Below, piece after piece: positions 16,466 through 25,334 of a DNA stretch of 52,167 nucleotides. The first letter of the stretch is position 1. Each line of letters starts with the position of its first letter. The position numbers and the translations under genes were made by a program. The DNA comes from an uncultured Eubacteriales bacterium (lineage in GTDB: Bacteria; Bacillota; Clostridia; Lachnospirales; Lachnospiraceae): assembly GCA_900545175.1 (NCBI GenBank), contig UQYF01000018.1, positions 1 through 52,167 on the forward strand, given 5' to 3'. The notes beneath the pieces are model-generated. The model saw only the letters and a program-made list of their open reading frames with translations. It did not search any database and was not told the DNA's origin.

Positions 16466-19400
16466 TTACTTCGCTGCTTTGTTGGCATAAAATGCTTCAA
16501 TCTGTGCCTGCTCACTTGAAAGACCCTTCTCTTCCATCTGAACAATCTTCTGCATCATTCTCTTATAATCGTGAGGTACAATCTTCTTGAACTTAGGAAG
16601 ATAATCCCCAAAGTTGTCAAGAATCTGCTTGCCTTTTACAGAGTTAGTATAAGCAACATGCTGCTGTATCATTTCCTTAAGCTCTAAGACATCATACTTG
16701 TCTGTGACTTCTTCTGTTGATACAAGCTCCTTATTAAGCTTTTTATAAAGACTGCTGTCCTCATCAAGCACATATGCTATACCGCCGCTCATGCCCGCCG
16801 CAAAGTTCTTTCCTGTATTTCCAAGAACAACAACCCGTCCTCCTGTCATGTACTCACAGCCATGGTCGCCAACACCTTCGACAACCGCCTTAGCACCTGA
16901 GTTACGAACGCAGAAACGTTCACCGGCAACACCGTTTATATAAGCCTCACCGCTTGTAGCACCGTATAGTGCTACATTTCCGATAATAATATTTTCATCC
17001 TGCTTAAATCCCGAACCTGTCGGAGGATATACCACAAGCTTACCGCCGGAAAGACCTTTTCCGAAATAATCGTTGCTGTCACCTTCAAGGCACATTGTAA
17101 GCCCCTTAGGAATGAAAGCTCCGAAGCTCTGTCCACCTGCACCATGGCACATAATTGTAAATGTGTCCTCCGCAAGTGTATCATCGTACATTCTTGTAAT
17201 CTCAGAGCCGAACATAGTACCGAATGAACGGTCAGTGTTCTTTACATCTATCTCTATGCTTCTCTTCTGCTTTTTTTCAAGTGCAGGTCCAAGCTTCTTT
17301 ATAAGAACCTTTTCATCGAGTGTCTTTTCAAGCTCAAAGTTAAATACATTCTTGTGAAGATAATCAATCTTTTCCTTGCCTGCATATGGATTGTCTAAGA
17401 TTACAGAAAGGTCAATCTTTCCTTTCTTTGCTCCGCTTCCCGCCTTAGCCTGGAAGAGCATATCAGTTCTTCCAACCATCTCATCTATAGTCTTAAAGCC
17501 GAGCTTAGCCATATATTCACGGAGCTCCTGTGCAACAAATCTCATAAAATTCATTACATATTCAGGCTTTCCCGTAAATTTCTTTCTAAGCTCCGGATTC
17601 TGTGTTGCAACACCTACAGGGCATGTATCAAGATTACATACTCTCATCATTACACAGCCTAGAGTTACAAGCGGTGCAGTTGCAAAGCCGAACTCCTCAG
17701 CTCCGAGAAGACATGCTATCGCAACATCACGTCCTGTCATAAGCTTACCATCCGTCTCAACAACAACCTTATTTCTAAGTCCGTTCATTATGAGTGTCTG
17801 ATGTGTCTCTGCAAGTCCAAGCTCCCAAGGAAGTCCTGCATTGTGAATTGAGCTTCTCGGCGCCGCACCTGTACCTCCGTCATAGCCTGATACAAGTATA
17901 ACCTGTGCTCCGGCTTTTGCTACACCTGCGGCAACTGTTCCAACACCTGCCTCAGATACAAGCTTTACGGATATTCTCGCCTTCTTATTGGCATTCTTAA
18001 GGTCATATATAAGCTGCGCCAAATCCTCGATTGAATAGATATCATGATGAGGCGGCGGTGAGATAAGACCTACACCCGGGGTTGAATGTCTTGTCTTAGC
18101 TATCCAAGGATAGACCTTTCCTCCCGGAAGATGTCCGCCTTCGCCTGGCTTTGCTCCCTGTGCCATCTTAATCTGAATCTCATCGGCACTCACAAGATAC
18201 CTTGATGTTACTCCAAAACGGCCTGATGCCACCTGCTTGATTGCTGAGCAGCGGTTAAGTCCGTCCAGGCCTATTGTTAATCTCTCGATATCCTCTCCGC
18301 CTTCACCTGAATTTGACTTTCCATGAAGTGTATTCATGGCAATAGCCATTGCTTCATGTGCCTCCTGTGAAATTGAACCGTATGACATCGCACCGGTCTT
18401 GAAACGTCTTACAATAGAGTCAACGCTCTCAACCTCGTCAATGGAAATTCCCTTCTCAGGATATTTAAAATCCATAAGTCCTCTTAAATTAATAGGCTCA
18501 AGCTCCTCATTTATAAGCTTTGAGTATTCCTTAAATGCAGCATAATCTCCGTTTCTTGTGGCAAGCTGAAGAAGATGAATTGTCTGAGGATTGTAAAGGT
18601 GCTCCTCCTTGCCGCTTCTGAACTTGTGGCTTCCTGCACTGTCAAAGGTTGTATCTGTCTGAAGTCCAAGTGGGTCATAAGCGCGGTCATGATTTGCATT
18701 TATATCATTTTCGATATCTTTAAGTGTAATTCCACCTACACGGCTCACTGTATTGGTGAAATACTTGTCCATAACGCTCTTATCAATACCAATTGCCTCA
18801 AAAATCTTAGAGCCCTGATATGACTGTATTGTAGAAATACCCATCTTAGATGCAATCTTTACAATACCGCTGAGCACAGCCTTGTTATAGTCATCGACTG
18901 CCGCATAGTAATCCTTGTCGAGCATTCTAAGGTCTATAAGCTCCCTTATGCTGTCAAGCGCAAGATATGGGTTGACTGCACTCGCACCGAATCCGAGAAG
19001 TGTCGCAAAGTGATGAACCTCTCTAGGCTCACCGGACTCAAGAACAACCGAAACCTTGGTTCTTTTCTTGGTTCTTACAAGATAATCCTGCATTGCCGAT
19101 ACTGCAAGCAGAGACGGAATTGCTACATGGTTCTCATCAACTCCTCTGTCGGAGAGAATGAATATGTTGACACCTTCACGGTAATGTCTGTCAGCTTCAA
19201 CAAAAAGACGGTCGATTGCTTTCTCCATCGATGTATTCTTATAATATATTATAGGAAGAACTGCAACCTTAAAGCCTTCCTGCTTCATATTCTTAATCTT
19301 GAGCAAATCCGTATTGGTAAGAATAGGATTGTTGACTCTAAGTACCTGACAGTTTCTTGCTGTCTCTTCAAGAATATTTCCGTCCGCTCCAAGATACATT

Positions 19401-21010
19401 GTTGTCGATGTGACAATCTTCTCTCTGAGAGCATCAATAGGCGGATTCGTAACCTGTGCAAAAAGCTGCTTAAAATAGTTAAACAGCGGAACAGTCTTAG
19501 TTGAAAGTGCTGCCAGCGGTGTGTCTGCTCCCATGGCTGCTATCGGTTCAGCTCCGCCAAGTGCCATAGGCAGGATTGATGTCTTGAAATCCTCATATGT
19601 GTAACCGAATGCCTTCTGCAATTTCGCACGCTCTTCCTTAGAATACTCCTCCACTCTCTGGTTAGGAATTTTTAAATTCTTAAGCATCACAAGATTGCTG
19701 TCAAGCCATTCACCGTAAGGACGCTTAGAAGCATATTTTTCCTTAAGCTCGTCATCATCGATGACTTCACCTTTTACAGTGTCAACAAGAAGCATCTTGC
19801 CCGGTCTTAATCTCTCCTTCACCTTGATATTGGATGTAGGAATGTCAAGAACTCCGACTTCCGATGAAAGTATAAGCTGGTCATCATTTGTTATATAGTA
19901 ACGTGATGGACGAAGTCCGTTTCTGTCAAGAACCGCTCCCATGATATCACCATCAGAGAATAGAATTGATGCCGGGCCGTCCCAAGGCTCCATCATTGTT
20001 GCATGATACTCATAGAAGTCTTTCTTCTTCTGGCTCATGCTATGATTGTTCATCCATGGCTCCGGAATGAGAATCATTACGGCGAGCGGAAGTTCAAGAC
20101 CGCTCATCATAAGGAATTCAAGAGTGTTATCAAGCATCGCCGAGTCCGAGCCCTCCTGATTAACAATAGGAGTTACCTTGCTCATCTCACCTTCAAAATA
20201 CTTAGTCTCCATCGATTCCTCGCGTGCATGCATCTTATCTGCATTTCCACGGATAGTATTAATCTCACCATTATGTACTATTATTCTGTTAGGATGAGCT
20301 CTCTGCCAGCTTGGATTTGTGTTAGTACTGAAACGCGAATGTACTGTCGCTATCGCTGTCTCATAATCAGGGCTGTTAAGGTCATCAAAGAATGTTCTGA
20401 GCTGTCCGACAAGGAACATACCTTTATACACTATCGTTCTGCTTGACAAGGATGCGACATAAGTATTGTCATTACTCTGCTCAAACACTCTTCTTACAAC
20501 ATAGAGTCTTCTGTCAAAGTCAAGCCCCTTTGCCATTCTTGCCGGCTTCTTTATAAAACACTGCCATATGCTTGGCATGCAGGCTATTGCCTTAGAGCCT
20601 AACACATCAGGGTTGGTAGGAACCTCTCTCCATCCTAGAAATTCAAGTCCCTCCTTCTGGGTTATAATCTCGAACATCTTTTTAGCCTGATTGCGCTTAA
20701 ATTCATCCTGAGGGAAGAAGAACATTCCCACGCCATACTCTCTCTCCCCGCCAATATTAATCCCAAGTGACTTAGCCACCTTTGAAAAGAACCTGTGGGA
20801 TATCTGCAAAAGAATACCTACACCGTCACCGGTCTTGCCTTCGGCATCCTTACCTGCACGGTGCTCAAGATTCTCGACAATCCTGAGAGCATTCTCAACA
20901 ACCTGATGTGTCTTGACACCCTTGATGTTGACTATAGCACCAATACCACAGTTATCATGCTCAAAATCCGGGCTGTATATTGACGGCTTCACTTCACATA
21001 CATTGCTCAT
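16466..21010 (-). CDS. gltB: Glutamate synthase large subunit
   Basis: Protein of 1514 aa that makes two glutamates from glutamine and 2-oxoglutarate. The N-terminal class II amidotransferase starts at Cys21 ('DNCGIGAIVN') after a 20-residue propeptide that should be cleaved. The FMN domain ('KPGEGGHLPGGKVYPWIAKT', 'LVSGYDGGTGAAP') is followed by the [3Fe-4S] motif C-x5-C-x4-C in 'CVMMRVCNLDTCPVG' and a C-terminal GXGXG beta-helix ('GGRVVVLGNTGKNFAAGMSG'). The ATG at 21010 has GGAGGA 7 nt upstream; an in-frame ATG 15 nt earlier lacks space for a ribosome site. Together with gltD it assimilates ammonia via glutamine synthetase. Confidence 0.96.
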   Translation of the reverse strand: MSNVCEVKPSIYSPDFEHDNCGIGAIVNIKGVKTHQVVENALRIVENLEHRAGKDAEGKTGDGVGILLQISHRFFSKVAKSLGINIGGEREYGVGMFFFPQDEFKRNQAKKMFEIITQKEGLEFLGWREVPTNPDVLGSKAIACMPSIWQCFIKKPARMAKGLDFDRRLYVVRRVFEQSNDNTYVASLSSRTIVYKGMFLVGQLRTFFDDLNSPDYETAIATVHSRFSTNTNPSWQRAHPNRIIVHNGEINTIRGNADKMHAREESMETKYFEGEMSKVTPIVNQEGSDSAMLDNTLEFLMMSGLELPLAVMILIPEPWMNNHSMSQKKKDFYEYHATMMEPWDGPASILFSDGDIMGAVLDRNGLRPSRYYITNDDQLILSSEVGVLDIPTSNIKVKERLRPGKMLLVDTVKGEVIDDDELKEKYASKRPYGEWLDSNLVMLKNLKIPNQRVEEYSKEERAKLQKAFGYTYEDFKTSILPMALGGAEPIAAMGADTPLAALSTKTVPLFNYFKQLFAQVTNPPIDALREKIVTSTTMYLGADGNILEETARNCQVLRVNNPILTNTDLLKIKNMKQEGFKVAVLPIIYYKNTSMEKAIDRLFVEADRHYREGVNIFILSDRGVDENHVAIPSLLAVSAMQDYLVRTKKRTKVSVVLESGEPREVHHFATLLGFGASAVNPYLALDSIRELIDLRMLDKDYYAAVDDYNKAVLSGIVKIASKMGISTIQSYQGSKIFEAIGIDKSVMDKYFTNTVSRVGGITLKDIENDINANHDRAYDPLGLQTDTTFDSAGSHKFRSGKEEHLYNPQTIHLLQLATRNGDYAAFKEYSKLINEELEPINLRGLMDFKYPEKGISIDEVESVDSIVRRFKTGAMSYGSISQEAHEAMAIAMNTLHGKSNSGEGGEDIERLTIGLDGLNRCSAIKQVASGRFGVTSRYLVSADEIQIKMAQGAKPGEGGHLPGGKVYPWIAKTRHSTPGVGLISPPPHHDIYSIEDLAQLIYDLKNANKKARISVKLVSEAGVGTVAAGVAKAGAQVILVSGYDGGTGAAPRSSIHNAGLPWELGLAETHQTLIMNGLRNKVVVETDGKLMTGRDVAIACLLGAEEFGFATAPLVTLGCVMMRVCNLDTCPVGVATQNPELRKKFTGKPEYVMNFMRFVAQELREYMAKLGFKTIDEMVGRTDMLFQAKAGSGAKKGKIDLSVILDNPYAGKEKIDYLHKNVFNFELEKTLDEKVLIKKLGPALEKKQKRSIEIDVKNTDRSFGTMFGSEITRMYDDTLAEDTFTIMCHGAGGQSFGAFIPKGLTMCLEGDSNDYFGKGLSGGKLVVYPPTGSGFKQDENIIIGNVALYGATSGEAYINGVAGERFCVRNSGAKAVVEGVGDHGCEYMTGGRVVVLGNTGKNFAAGMSGGIAYVLDEDSSLYKKLNKELVSTEEVTDKYDVLELKEMIQQHVAYTNSVKGKQILDNFGDYLPKFKKIVPHDYKRMMQKIVQMEEKGLSSEQAQIEAFYANKAAK

Positions 21011-21064
21011 ACATCTGTCCTCCATTCCTCGTCATCACAATATGCCTTGTAAAAACTTGTACTT

Positions 21065-21093
21065 AATATACACTTTTTTGGCTTTCATGTAAA
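21065..21093 (-). promoter_or_regulatory. gltB: Probable gltB promoter
   Basis: TTTACA (21093-21088) and TATATT (21070-21065) with a 17-nt spacer on the minus strand, about 50 nt before the gltB start. The region upstream to 21230 is extremely AT-rich and could act as an UP element. No GltC-type dyad was obvious. Confidence 0.6.
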
Positions 21094-21230
21094 TATTTTT
21101 TTCTTTAAATTATCAGATTATTTATTAATTTATATTATAATATAATATTGTCAGATTATATTTACTTATTATTAAATATATATCATTCTAATAACACAAT
21201 ATTGAGGATTATTTCGTGCGAAGCTCAAAA

Positions 21231-21268
21231 AAATGTGCTTTATAAGCATTATCTTATAAAGCACATTT
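21231..21268 (-). terminator. Rho-independent terminator of the PilZ/HD-GYP operon
   Basis: AAATGTGCTTTATAAG (21231-21246) and its exact complement (21253-21268) form a 16-bp stem with a 6-nt loop. On the minus strand it is followed by seven T residues. It lies about 185 nt after the HD-GYP stop; the intervening 21269-21452 is AT-rich and holds nothing else I recognise. Confidence 0.8.
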
Positions 21269-21452
21269 ACTAATATTTTATATTTTTGTCTTAATTGCAT
21301 ATTCAATTTTTTGCCATCTTTTACCAGGTTCGAAAAATGTTAATTTTTCTATTAAAAAGATAAAGCAATTCTCTAATCTCGGTTAATATTTTTTTGTGGA
21401 TAGTAACAATATTTAAGATAGCCGCAATAAAACAGACAAAATTCCCGAAGCT

Positions 21453-22529
21453 TTATATTGTAAGAAGCTCTTTGCAGAACCATCCATCGCTTGTCTGTTC
21501 AAGCCTGTCACCCTGCTCTACGATAGGATGACCTGCATCATTTATGGGAATATACTTGATAAAACCTATCTTTCCGTCAGACATCAGAACCTTTTTGGCT
21601 ATGTACTGCCTGCGTATATTCTTTAAAAAGAGCATGACAAGCTTTCTGTCTAAGCCTTTAAACTCATTCCTGTACAGCATGTCAAATACGCCGAACGGAA
21701 GATTTGCCTCCTTGTAGCTGCGCTTTGAAACCATCGCATCATATATATCTGACAGTGACGTTATCCTCGTAAAAAGTGAAATCTCATCGCCTTTTAATCC
21801 GTCAGGATATCCGTCTCCCGTAAGCTTCTCATGGTGGTGCCTTGCTGCATCCCGCACTGCATCCCCGAACTGATTTCCGAGCATCTCATCAGAAAATACC
21901 GGGTGTCTTTTCATAACACTGAATTCCTCTTTGGTAAGCCTTCGCGGAGCATTAACTATCTCTTCAGGTATTTTTGTCTTGCCAATGTCATGCAGCAATC
22001 CTGCAAGTACAAGCACTCTCACGTCTTCATCCGGCAAATTAAGCCATTTTCCGATCATGCCATTCATAAATGATACATTAAGTGAATGTCTCTGAAGTCC
22101 CTCGTCCATAGGTCTTGGAAAATTGATGCATGAAAGTATCGTTATCAAGTCAATCTCGACAAGCTTGTCCGAGATATTTTCGGCTAACTTATGTAATTCA
22201 TCCGTCTCAAGCTTTACATCCGCCCAATGTAACATGCCTCCGACGCTGTCACTTAGACGTGTGTATCCTGAGAGTCTCTCCGTCAGCTCACGTCTCTTCT
22301 CCGGCGATATATGTTCATCCGATAAAATATCATAAATCGCACTCTCATGTATTATGATATTCTTATCGCCTTTATTGAAGTTATACAGCCTCTTAAGCTT
22401 TTCTCCGGTAAGCTTCTCCCCACGCGGAATCAAGAGCGTTGCCCCGGTATAGTCATAGATATTGTCCTTGAGCACAAGTCCTTCCCACAGGTATTCAATT
22501 GGCAGTTCTCTCAAATCATTTTCTTTCAT
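21453..22529 (-). CDS. HD-GYP cyclic-di-GMP phosphodiesterase
   Basis: Protein of 358 aa. Residues ~1-120 are a poorly conserved N-terminal domain resembling the DUF3391-like region often found before HD-GYP. The HD-GYP domain (~140-300) is complete: 'HSLNVSFMN', 'GLLHDIGKTKIPEEIV', 'KRHPVFSDEML', 'HHHEKLTGDGYPDGLKGDEI' and 'SLSDIYDAMVSKRSYK'. It should hydrolyse c-di-GMP to GMP via pGpG using a metal pair. About 65 extra residues follow the domain. It begins 9 nt after the PilZ gene, so sensor and hydrolase share a message. No membrane segments, so it is cytoplasmic. Confidence 0.9.
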   Translation of the reverse strand: MKENDLRELPIEYLWEGLVLKDNIYDYTGATLLIPRGEKLTGEKLKRLYNFNKGDKNIIIHESAIYDILSDEHISPEKRRELTERLSGYTRLSDSVGGMLHWADVKLETDELHKLAENISDKLVEIDLITILSCINFPRPMDEGLQRHSLNVSFMNGMIGKWLNLPDEDVRVLVLAGLLHDIGKTKIPEEIVNAPRRLTKEEFSVMKRHPVFSDEMLGNQFGDAVRDAARHHHEKLTGDGYPDGLKGDEISLFTRITSLSDIYDAMVSKRSYKEANLPFGVFDMLYRNEFKGLDRKLVMLFLKNIRRQYIAKKVLMSDGKIGFIKYIPINDAGHPIVEQGDRLEQTSDGWFCKELLTI

Positions 22530-22538
22530 CCGCCCACA

Positions 22539-23117
22539 TCATCCTTCTGCATCTACCTCAAACTGCGTTCCAACTATCTCACATCCATACTCCTCAATCA
22601 GCATGTCATCATTCTGTATTCTCACAACAACACAGAAAAAAGTCAGATTTCTTCCATCCACCCTTATCGACATTCGAAAGCAGTCGCCTTTTTCAAGGCT
22701 TCCGCTGTCCATTCTCACAAGTATCCCCTTTGAGCTCATATTCACAGTCATCAGAGCCATAGGTCTGTTAAGCTTAACTTCCCTGTCTCCAAAACAAAGC
22801 TCGCTTACTACTCCCTTGGTAGAAATCGCATACCTGTGCTTTTGCCTGTCTTCCTTCTCCTTGTGCCTGCCAAGCAGCACAGTAACCATGTTGGCTATCA
22901 CGCCGCCGGCAATTTTACCCGCATATTCATACAGCTTATCCGGCCCGAAAATAAGCACAGTAACACTATAATTTCCTTTATCTGTAAGACTGTCAGCAGC
23001 TATAAAGCATACATTCCTGTACTTATCAAACCTTATAATCTTCGTATCTGCAACAACTTTTCCATCTTCTATTCTCTTAATAAGAATTCTGCGGCTTCTT
23101 AAAATACTGTCATTCAA
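22539..23117 (-). CDS. PilZ-domain c-di-GMP-binding protein
   Basis: Protein of 192 aa. The C-terminal half carries a PilZ signature, R-x3-R in 'RQKHRYAIS' (~91-99) and N-x-S-x2-G in 'VNMSSKGILVRM' (~127-138), where the first position is Asn instead of the common Asp. The N-terminal ~90 residues look like a YcgR-type flagellar-brake fold. Translation appears to begin at TTG (23117), since AGGAGG lies 8 nt upstream and no other in-frame start is near. The paired HD-GYP gene suggests a local c-di-GMP circuit, perhaps for motility or surface life; no flagellar genes are in the window. Confidence 0.8.
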   Translation of the reverse strand: MNDSILRSRRILIKRIEDGKVVADTKIIRFDKYRNVCFIAADSLTDKGNYSVTVLIFGPDKLYEYAGKIAGGVIANMVTVLLGRHKEKEDRQKHRYAISTKGVVSELCFGDREVKLNRPMALMTVNMSSKGILVRMDSGSLEKGDCFRMSIRVDGRNLTFFCVVVRIQNDDMLIEEYGCEIVGTQFEVDAEG

Positions 23118-23218
23118 TTTTTTCGCCTCCTACATAAATTACTCGGCTTTAAAAATTTAAGGCATGCTTATACTGCTGCAAGGTATCCATCAAGTAAATA
23201 TTAATAGTAATTATTTAT

Positions 23219-23404
23219 TATAATGATATCATGAGCAAAAGAACCGTTCATGCCTACACGATCAGGCTTTTGAATTTTGAATCCGCAAAACATGAGAAAT
23301 CAGCGGATTCCGAATGTTTTAGAATTGCAGGAGCTATCTTACAGCGGAGCAATTCGAGAATATCAAATGAGCTGCAAAATACCTTTTGAGCATCATATTA
23401 TTAT
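23219..23404 (+). other. Multi-hairpin element with a 52-codon frame
   Basis: The ends pair imperfectly (23219-23241 with 23383-23404, about 18 of 22 positions, tight at CAAAAG/CTTTTG). Inside are GAATCCGC/GCGGATTC (23279-23286, 23303-23310), GAATTGC/GCAATTC (23322-23328, 23349-23355) and a small GCCT/AGGC stem. This looks like a closed multi-branch structure. The plus strand from 23231 to 23389 is also an open frame of 52 codons starting with ATG, but it has no ribosome site, so I do not call a gene. It may be a repeat or a structured RNA. Confidence 0.35.
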
Positions 23405-23445
23405 AATTTTAACAAAAATCCTTTTTTCTGTCTAGACTACCATTT

Positions 23446-23520
23446 AACTATGTTATTTATAACTATGTTATTTATAACTATGTTATTATTAACTATCTCA
23501 TGCCTGACTATGTTATATCT
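23446..23520. repeat. 15-bp tandem repeat, about five copies
   Basis: The unit AACTATGTTATTTAT occurs twice exactly, once with two changes, then as two weaker copies. It lies in the 590-bp gap between the PilZ gene and the DUF3810 gene. The plus frame reads N-Y-V-I-Y per unit but has no start codon. There are no spacers, so it is not CRISPR. The rest of the gap holds a TATAAT at 23659-23664 before the DUF3810 gene. Confidence 0.8.
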
Positions 23521-23708
23521 GACAGTGTTTCTATCGGCCATACTTAACTATGCTATACCCTGTGCCATGCTTTTTTAACAATACAGTTTCCTTTTTTATA
23601 ATGCTCATCTGCAATCATCAATCTCATAAAAAAAACACCCTTTTTTATGCAATGCGTGTATAATAAGAGTATGCATATCAACTGACAACTACGGAGGTTT
23701 ACATAACA

Positions 23709-24857
23709 ATGAAAAAACAAGCTGACACAAAGCCTGAAGGTCCTTTTGCAAAACATAAAAAATTTTATATCATATACATGGCGGCGCTCGTTGTGATAAC
23801 TGTAGGTTTGAATATTGCTGCAAGGCGCAGCACCGCCTTTGCTGAATGGTATTCAACCCATATCTACAAAGTGCTTGTCGCAACTGTAGGAATGCTTGTC
23901 GGACTTGTGCCATTCTCGATGTATGAGCTTCTTATAATATTAGGAATAATATTGTTAATTTTCATACTGTGCCGTACAGTATTTCTTATCATAAAAAAAC
24001 GCGGCAGAGCAATCTTTAGCATGTATGCGGGAGTTCTCGCACTGTTATTTACAGTGGTTACACTTTTTACCGTGAACTGCGGCGTGAATTATCACAGAAG
24101 ACCATTTTCATACTATTCAGGTCTTGAGATAACCAAGCAGTCCACCGATGTACTTGTTGACTTATGCAAGTCACTTATTGAGAATGCCAATTCTCTTGTT
24201 CCGTATATAGACACTGCCTCCGTTCCCGATGACGCAGACGGAACCAAGTACGGCGCTATCTTCTCACTTAAAAACACCGACACCAAAAAAGAAGCAGTAA
24301 AAGCAATGAACAAGCTCGGAACAATCTATCCGGTGCTTGCAGGGTACTATCCACAGCCTAAGCCTGTGCTGTTTTCCAAGGTAATGTCCTACGAATTTAT
24401 CACAGGAGTATACTCTTTTACTATTGAAGCCAACTATAACAATGATGTTCCCGACTATGTAAAGGCTGACACGATATGCCATGAGCTGTCACATCTTCGA
24501 GGATTCATGCGCGAGGATGAAGCCGGCTTTATAGCATATCTTGCCTGCATCAACTCGGACAATGTGAACTTTCAGTACAGCGGCATTTTAAATGCTCTCT
24601 CATACGTCCTTAATTCCGTCTATAAGAACTGCGGTGCTTCCGTCTACACGGAGCTTTATAAGAGCATGGACGAACAGCTCATGCGTGATTATCTGTATGA
24701 CAGTAAATATTGGGATAAATTTGAGACACCTGTTGCTGATGTTGCTGATGCCGTAAATAACGCCTATCTTGTAGCGAATGCACAGACTGACGGCGTTAAA
24801 AGCTACGGAAGAATGGTAGACCTTCTGTTAGCCTACTACTCCTCCCAGAATAATTGA
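23709..24857 (+). CDS. DUF3810 membrane protein with metallopeptidase-like motif
   Basis: Protein of 382 aa. Three membrane segments lie in the first ~120 residues (about 22-42, 60-95 and 98-122), then a large outside domain. The zinc-protease-like motif 'ICHELSHLRGFMREDEAGFIAYLAC' at ~255-280 contains H-E-x2-H and a downstream D/E pair, as in M48-like proteins and the DUF3810 family. GGAGGT precedes the ATG by 9 nt. The product is probably a membrane-anchored hydrolase facing outward; substrate unknown. The last 22 bp overlap the end of the convergent XRE gene. Confidence 0.8.
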   Translation: MKKQADTKPEGPFAKHKKFYIIYMAALVVITVGLNIAARRSTAFAEWYSTHIYKVLVATVGMLVGLVPFSMYELLIILGIILLIFILCRTVFLIIKKRGRAIFSMYAGVLALLFTVVTLFTVNCGVNYHRRPFSYYSGLEITKQSTDVLVDLCKSLIENANSLVPYIDTASVPDDADGTKYGAIFSLKNTDTKKEAVKAMNKLGTIYPVLAGYYPQPKPVLFSKVMSYEFITGVYSFTIEANYNNDVPDYVKADTICHELSHLRGFMREDEAGFIAYLACINSDNVNFQYSGILNALSYVLNSVYKNCGASVYTELYKSMDEQLMRDYLYDSKYWDKFETPVADVADAVNNAYLVANAQTDGVKSYGRMVDLLLAYYSSQNN

Positions 24858-25054
24858 TCAAGTGTCTTGCCAAGTGCCTTACATATCGCAATGCAAAGCT
24901 TTATAGTAGGGTTATAGTCGCCCTTTTCTATAGCGTTGATTGTCTGTCTTGACACTCCTACAAGCTCGGCAAGCTCCTGCTGTGACAAATCCATGGCAGC
25001 TCTTGCCGATTTTAATTTGAGATTTTTGGTGCTGACAGGCTTGATTTCACTCAT
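24836..25054 (-). CDS. Small XRE-family transcriptional regulator
   Basis: Protein of 72 aa, almost only a helix-turn-helix: 'LSQQELAELVGVSRQTINAIEKGDYNPTIKLCIAICKALGKTLDQLF', a pattern typical of stand-alone Cro/C1-type regulators in Firmicutes. The start at 25054 gives an ATGAGTGA overlap with the end of the YolD-like gene and is therefore preferred to the longer frame from 25108. Third gene of the UmuC cassette, so it may control it. A short autoregulator role is inferred. Confidence 0.85.
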   Translation of the reverse strand: MSEIKPVSTKNLKLKSARAAMDLSQQELAELVGVSRQTINAIEKGDYNPTIKLCIAICKALGKTLDQLFWEE

Positions 25055-25334
25055 CCGGTAAAAGCTCCCTTTCTGCATATTCCGGCTCATATTCACGCTC
25101 AATCTCATTGTCTATCGCAAGCTTTACACGCTCCTGCGTTGCTCTCACGGCTTCGCCGTGACCGGTAAGCGCTGCAAAAGGTGCGAACTGCGCCGCTCTG
25201 TCTGCCTGTGACATATGCGGTCTGTCCTTTGAAACGTGATGCGCCATATCTATTATATCATCATACCTGCCATCATTGACAGTATTTTTGTAAAAATCCT
25301 CACTAATTTTCCCCTTAAATACATCCCCATTCAT
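25047..25334 (-). CDS. YolD-like partner of Y-family polymerase
   Basis: Protein of 95 aa. The central 'RPHMSQADRAAQFAPFAALTGH' (given here in part) is the conserved block of small proteins that sit next to UmuC-type genes in Firmicutes. The upstream 'DIIDMAHHVSK' is also typical. It overlaps the polymerase gene by 4 nt (ATGA). In Bacillus, YolD-type proteins are proposed to work with the polymerase, perhaps like UmuD; this is family knowledge and not shown here. Confidence 0.8.
   Translation of the reverse strand: MNGDVFKGKISEDFYKNTVNDGRYDDIIDMAHHVSKDRPHMSQADRAAQFAPFAALTGHGEAVRATQERVKLAIDNEIEREYEPEYAERELLPDE

Noticed and set aside
23231..23389. 52-codon plus-strand frame called as a gene
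   Set aside because: No Shine-Dalgarno site, and its bases are largely taken up by hairpins; kept only as a structured element.
23446..23520. CRISPR array
   Set aside because: The 15-bp units are directly adjacent, with no spacers and no cas genes.
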